Positions 4,792 through 6,833 of a stretch of DNA of 6,833 bases are shown piece by piece (the stretch's first letter is position 1; each line of letters begins with the position of its first letter). The notes beneath the pieces are model-generated. The model had not been told where the DNA came from. It ran no database searches and saw only the letters and a list, made by a program, of their open reading frames with translations. The position numbers and the translations under genes were made by a program. The DNA comes from Clostridiales bacterium (GTDB lineage Bacteria; Bacillota_A; Clostridia; Christensenellales; Aristaeellaceae): contig JAAYZL010000417.1 in NCBI GenBank assembly GCA_012514855.1, positions 1 to 6,833 of the forward strand, written 5' to 3'.

Positions 4792-6833
4792 TCAGACCTT
4801 CAACAGTTCCTCTACAAAATCATCCATCACGACGAGCACGCACGGCTGGCCGCGGCCGGCGCGCGTCTCGATTTCGATGTCCTCTGTGTTGAAGCGCGTC
4901 TGCGCGCCGCTCTTCTGGCAGAGGATGAAGTCGACCGGCTTCGTCACGCGCATCGCGGCGGCGACGTACTCTCCGTTCATGCCGTTTTTCAAAAAGCTGA
5001 ACGCCTTCAGGCCCTTGCCGCCGCGCGACTGCCGGTCGAAGTCGATCAGCAGGCAGCGCTTCATGTAGCCGCGCTCGGACGCGAGCAGCACCTCGCCCTC
5101 GCTCTTGTGCGCGAACACCGCGGAGACCCTGTCCCCCGGCGCGAGCTGTATCGCCTTGACGCCCACGGCGGTGCGGCCGAGCACGCTGACGTCCTCGAGC
5201 GCGAAGTGGATCGCCATCCCCTGCCGCGTGACGACCATCAGCGCCGGGTCCTGCGACGGCCGCACGACGGAGATGAGCCTGTCCTTTTCGCGAAGCGTCA
5301 TCGCCGCGTACTTCGCCTTGCGGACGTTCAGGTCGGAGACCTGCATCCGCTTGATCAGCCCCCCCGCGGTCGCGAGCGCGACCTCGCCCGACCAGTCCCC
5401 GGGGTGCAGCACGCCCACGAGCTTCTCGTCCTTCGCGAGCCCCGCGAGAATCCCGCCGAGCGGCAGCCCCCTGTCCCTGGGCTTGCACTCCGGAACCTGC
5501 GCGACCGGAACCGGGTAGCAGTTGCCGAGGTCGGTGAAGAACAAAAGCCTTTCGTCGGTCATCGCGTCGATCACGCACTTCGGCGGCTCCGCGCCCTCGA
5601 GCGCCTTTTCGAGCGCCCTGCGCGGGAAGCGCCGGACGAAGCCCGCGCGCGTCACGACGACGGACGCCTCGTCCGCGACCGGGGCCTCCTCGTCGATCAC
5701 GATCTGGTCGAACGACTTAACGAGCTTCGTGCGCCGCGCGTCCTTGAACCGCTCGCGAATCTCCGAGAGCTCCCCCTTGATGACCTCCATCAGCTTTTTC
5801 TCGCTCTTGAGAATCTCCGTAAGCCGCCGGATCAGCCGCTCGATCTCCCCGTACTCGCGACGGAGCGACAGGATTTCGAGGCCCGTCAGCCGCTGCAGGC
5901 GCATGTCGAGGATCGCCTGCGCCTGAATCTCGGTCAGTTGAAAGCGCTGGACGAGCCGCTCGCGGGCCTCCTTCGGGGTCTTGCTCGCGCGGATCAAAGC
6001 GATGACCTCGTCGAGGTTGTCGACGGCGATGATCAGCCCCTCGAGTATGTGCGCGCGCGCGACGGCCTGCTCCAGTTCGAAGCGCGTGCGGCGCGTGACG
6101 ACCTCCTTCTGGTGGCGGATGTAGTGCGAAAGGATGTCCTTGAGCCCCAGCTGCACCGGCTTCCCATGCGCGATCGCGACCATGTTGACGCCGAACGTCA
6201 CCTGCAAATCCGAATATTTATACAGTACGTTCAGGACCCTCCCGGCGTCCACGTCGCGCTTCAGCTCGATCACGGCGCGCATGCCCTGCCGGTCGCTCTC
6301 GTCGCGGATGTCGTAGATGCCGGAGAGCAGCGACTTCTTCTCCTCGCTCAATTTCAGCACCTTTTCGAGCAGAGCCGCCTTGTTGACCTGATACGGAATC
6401 TCCGAAATCACGATCAGCGACCGCCCGGACGGCCCGGACTCTATGTCGACCTTCGCGCGCAGGCGCAGCCTGCCGCGGCCGGTTCTGTACGCCTCGAGGA
6501 GCTCCTCGTCCCTGGAGAGCACGCCGCCGGTCGGGAAGTCCGGCGCGGGGATGTGCTCCATCAGCCGCTCGACCGGGATGTCCGCTTCGTCGATCTGCGC
6601 GATGACGCCCCCGATCACCTCGTTCAGGTTGTGCGGCGGGATGTTCGTCGCGAGCCCGACCGCGATGCCGCTCGCGCCGTTGACGAGCAGGTTCGGAAAC
6701 CGCCCCGGCAGCACGTCCGGCTCCTTCTGCGTGTCGTCGAAGTTCAGGTGGAAGCCGACGGTGTCCTTGTCGAGGTCGCGCAAGAGCACCTCGGCGAGCT
6801 CGGTCATCCTGGCCTCGGTGTAGCGCATCGCGG
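4792..6833 (-). CDS. parC: DNA topoisomerase IV subunit A (ParC-like), 5' end cut by window
   Basis: This is the breakage-reunion subunit of a type IIA topoisomerase. With its ATPase partner it passes one DNA duplex through another; topoisomerase IV mainly unlinks daughter chromosomes. The frame is open past the window end. The first full codon is Ala (6831-6829), followed by MRYTEAR with the active-site Arg-Tyr (Tyr codon 6822-6820), so about 118 residues are missing. Numbering from that Met, landmarks are FPNLLVNGASGIAVG (44-58), ATNIPPHNLNEVI (60-72), PDFPTGG (96-102), EIPYQVNK (143-150), the coiled-coil region with ILDMRLQRLTGLE (306-318), and about six C-terminal beta-propeller blades (386-678). 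ParC is preferred over GyrA because blade 1 (388-417) lacks the GyrA box and the middle resembles clostridial topoisomerase IV (LSEEKKSLLSGIYDIRDESD, 160-179). Family is certain; the paralogue is about 75% sure. No partner gene is in view. Confidence 0.95.
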   Translation of the reverse strand, partial: AMRYTEARMTELAEVLLRDLDKDTVGFHLNFDDTQKEPDVLPGRFPNLLVNGASGIAVGLATNIPPHNLNEVIGGVIAQIDEADIPVERLMEHIPAPDFPTGGVLSRDEELLEAYRTGRGRLRLRAKVDIESGPSGRSLIVISEIPYQVNKAALLEKVLKLSEEKKSLLSGIYDIRDESDRQGMRAVIELKRDVDAGRVLNVLYKYSDLQVTFGVNMVAIAHGKPVQLGLKDILSHYIRHQKEVVTRRTRFELEQAVARAHILEGLIIAVDNLDEVIALIRASKTPKEARERLVQRFQLTEIQAQAILDMRLQRLTGLEILSLRREYGEIERLIRRLTEILKSEKKLMEVIKGELSEIRERFKDARRTKLVKSFDQIVIDEEAPVADEASVVVTRAGFVRRFPRRALEKALEGAEPPKCVIDAMTDERLLFFTDLGNCYPVPVAQVPECKPRDRGLPLGGILAGLAKDEKLVGVLHPGDWSGEVALATAGGLIKRMQVSDLNVRKAKYAAMTLREKDRLISVVRPSQDPALMVVTRQGMAIHFALEDVSVLGRTAVGVKAIQLAPGDRVSAVFAHKSEGEVLLASERGYMKRCLLIDFDRQSRGGKGLKAFSFLKNGMNGEYVAAAMRVTKPVDFILCQKSGAQTRFNTEDIEIETRAGRGQPCVLVVMDDFVEELLKV

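Noticed and set aside
6826..6828. ATG at the window end as the start of the topoisomerase gene
   Set aside because: It encodes the Met of the conserved AMRYTE motif around the catalytic tyrosine, and the frame stays open to the window edge, so the true start lies outside.

Overview
The window reads as chromosomal DNA of a GC-rich Firmicute, most likely a clostridial lineage. This is inferred from three things: a T-box tRNA-sensing leader, consensus sigma-A type promoters with strong Shine-Dalgarno sites, and a second type IIA topoisomerase A subunit that looks like clostridial ParC. No phage, plasmid, CRISPR or recombinase gene is visible.

Layout: (1) 5-250, three + strand tRNA genes in tandem (Phe-GAA, Gly-GCC, Cys-GCA), all with encoded CCA, closed by an intrinsic terminator (256-301). 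(2) 317-1776, a consensus promoter and a flotillin gene (462 aa: membrane anchor, SPFH domain, long Glu/Ala-rich coiled coil). (3) 1777-2056, a gene-free stretch between convergent genes. It holds a roughly 252 bp segment bounded by 21/22 nt inverted repeats and packed with hairpins, possibly a MITE-like or other repeated element, plus a symmetrical hairpin that could end transcription from both sides. (4) 2057-3666, on the - strand, trpB (tryptophan synthase beta, 411 aa) behind a complete T-box leader with its own promoter. The leader has a proposed UGG (Trp) specifier, an antiterminator carrying a UGGC bulge, and a mutually exclusive terminator. No trpA or other trp gene is adjacent. (5) 3661-3675, back-to-back -35 boxes forming a small palindrome. 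They drive trpB to the left and an unrecognised membrane protein to the right (3741-4685, 314 aa, about three membrane segments and an extracytoplasmic domain). (6) 4686-4791, a convergent gap with two GC-rich hairpins. (7) 4792-6833, on the - strand, the C-terminal five-sixths or so of a type IIA topoisomerase A subunit, best read as ParC, cut by the window end just upstream of the catalytic Arg-Tyr.

The genes do not form one pathway; each appears to be its own transcription unit. The best-supported regulatory story is trpB control by uncharged tRNA-Trp: the specifier codon, the C at the variable position of the T-box bulge (matching a G discriminator base) and the exclusive hairpins all agree with the enzyme's product. 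The least explained parts are the inverted-repeat element at 1803-2054 and the membrane protein at 3741-4685.
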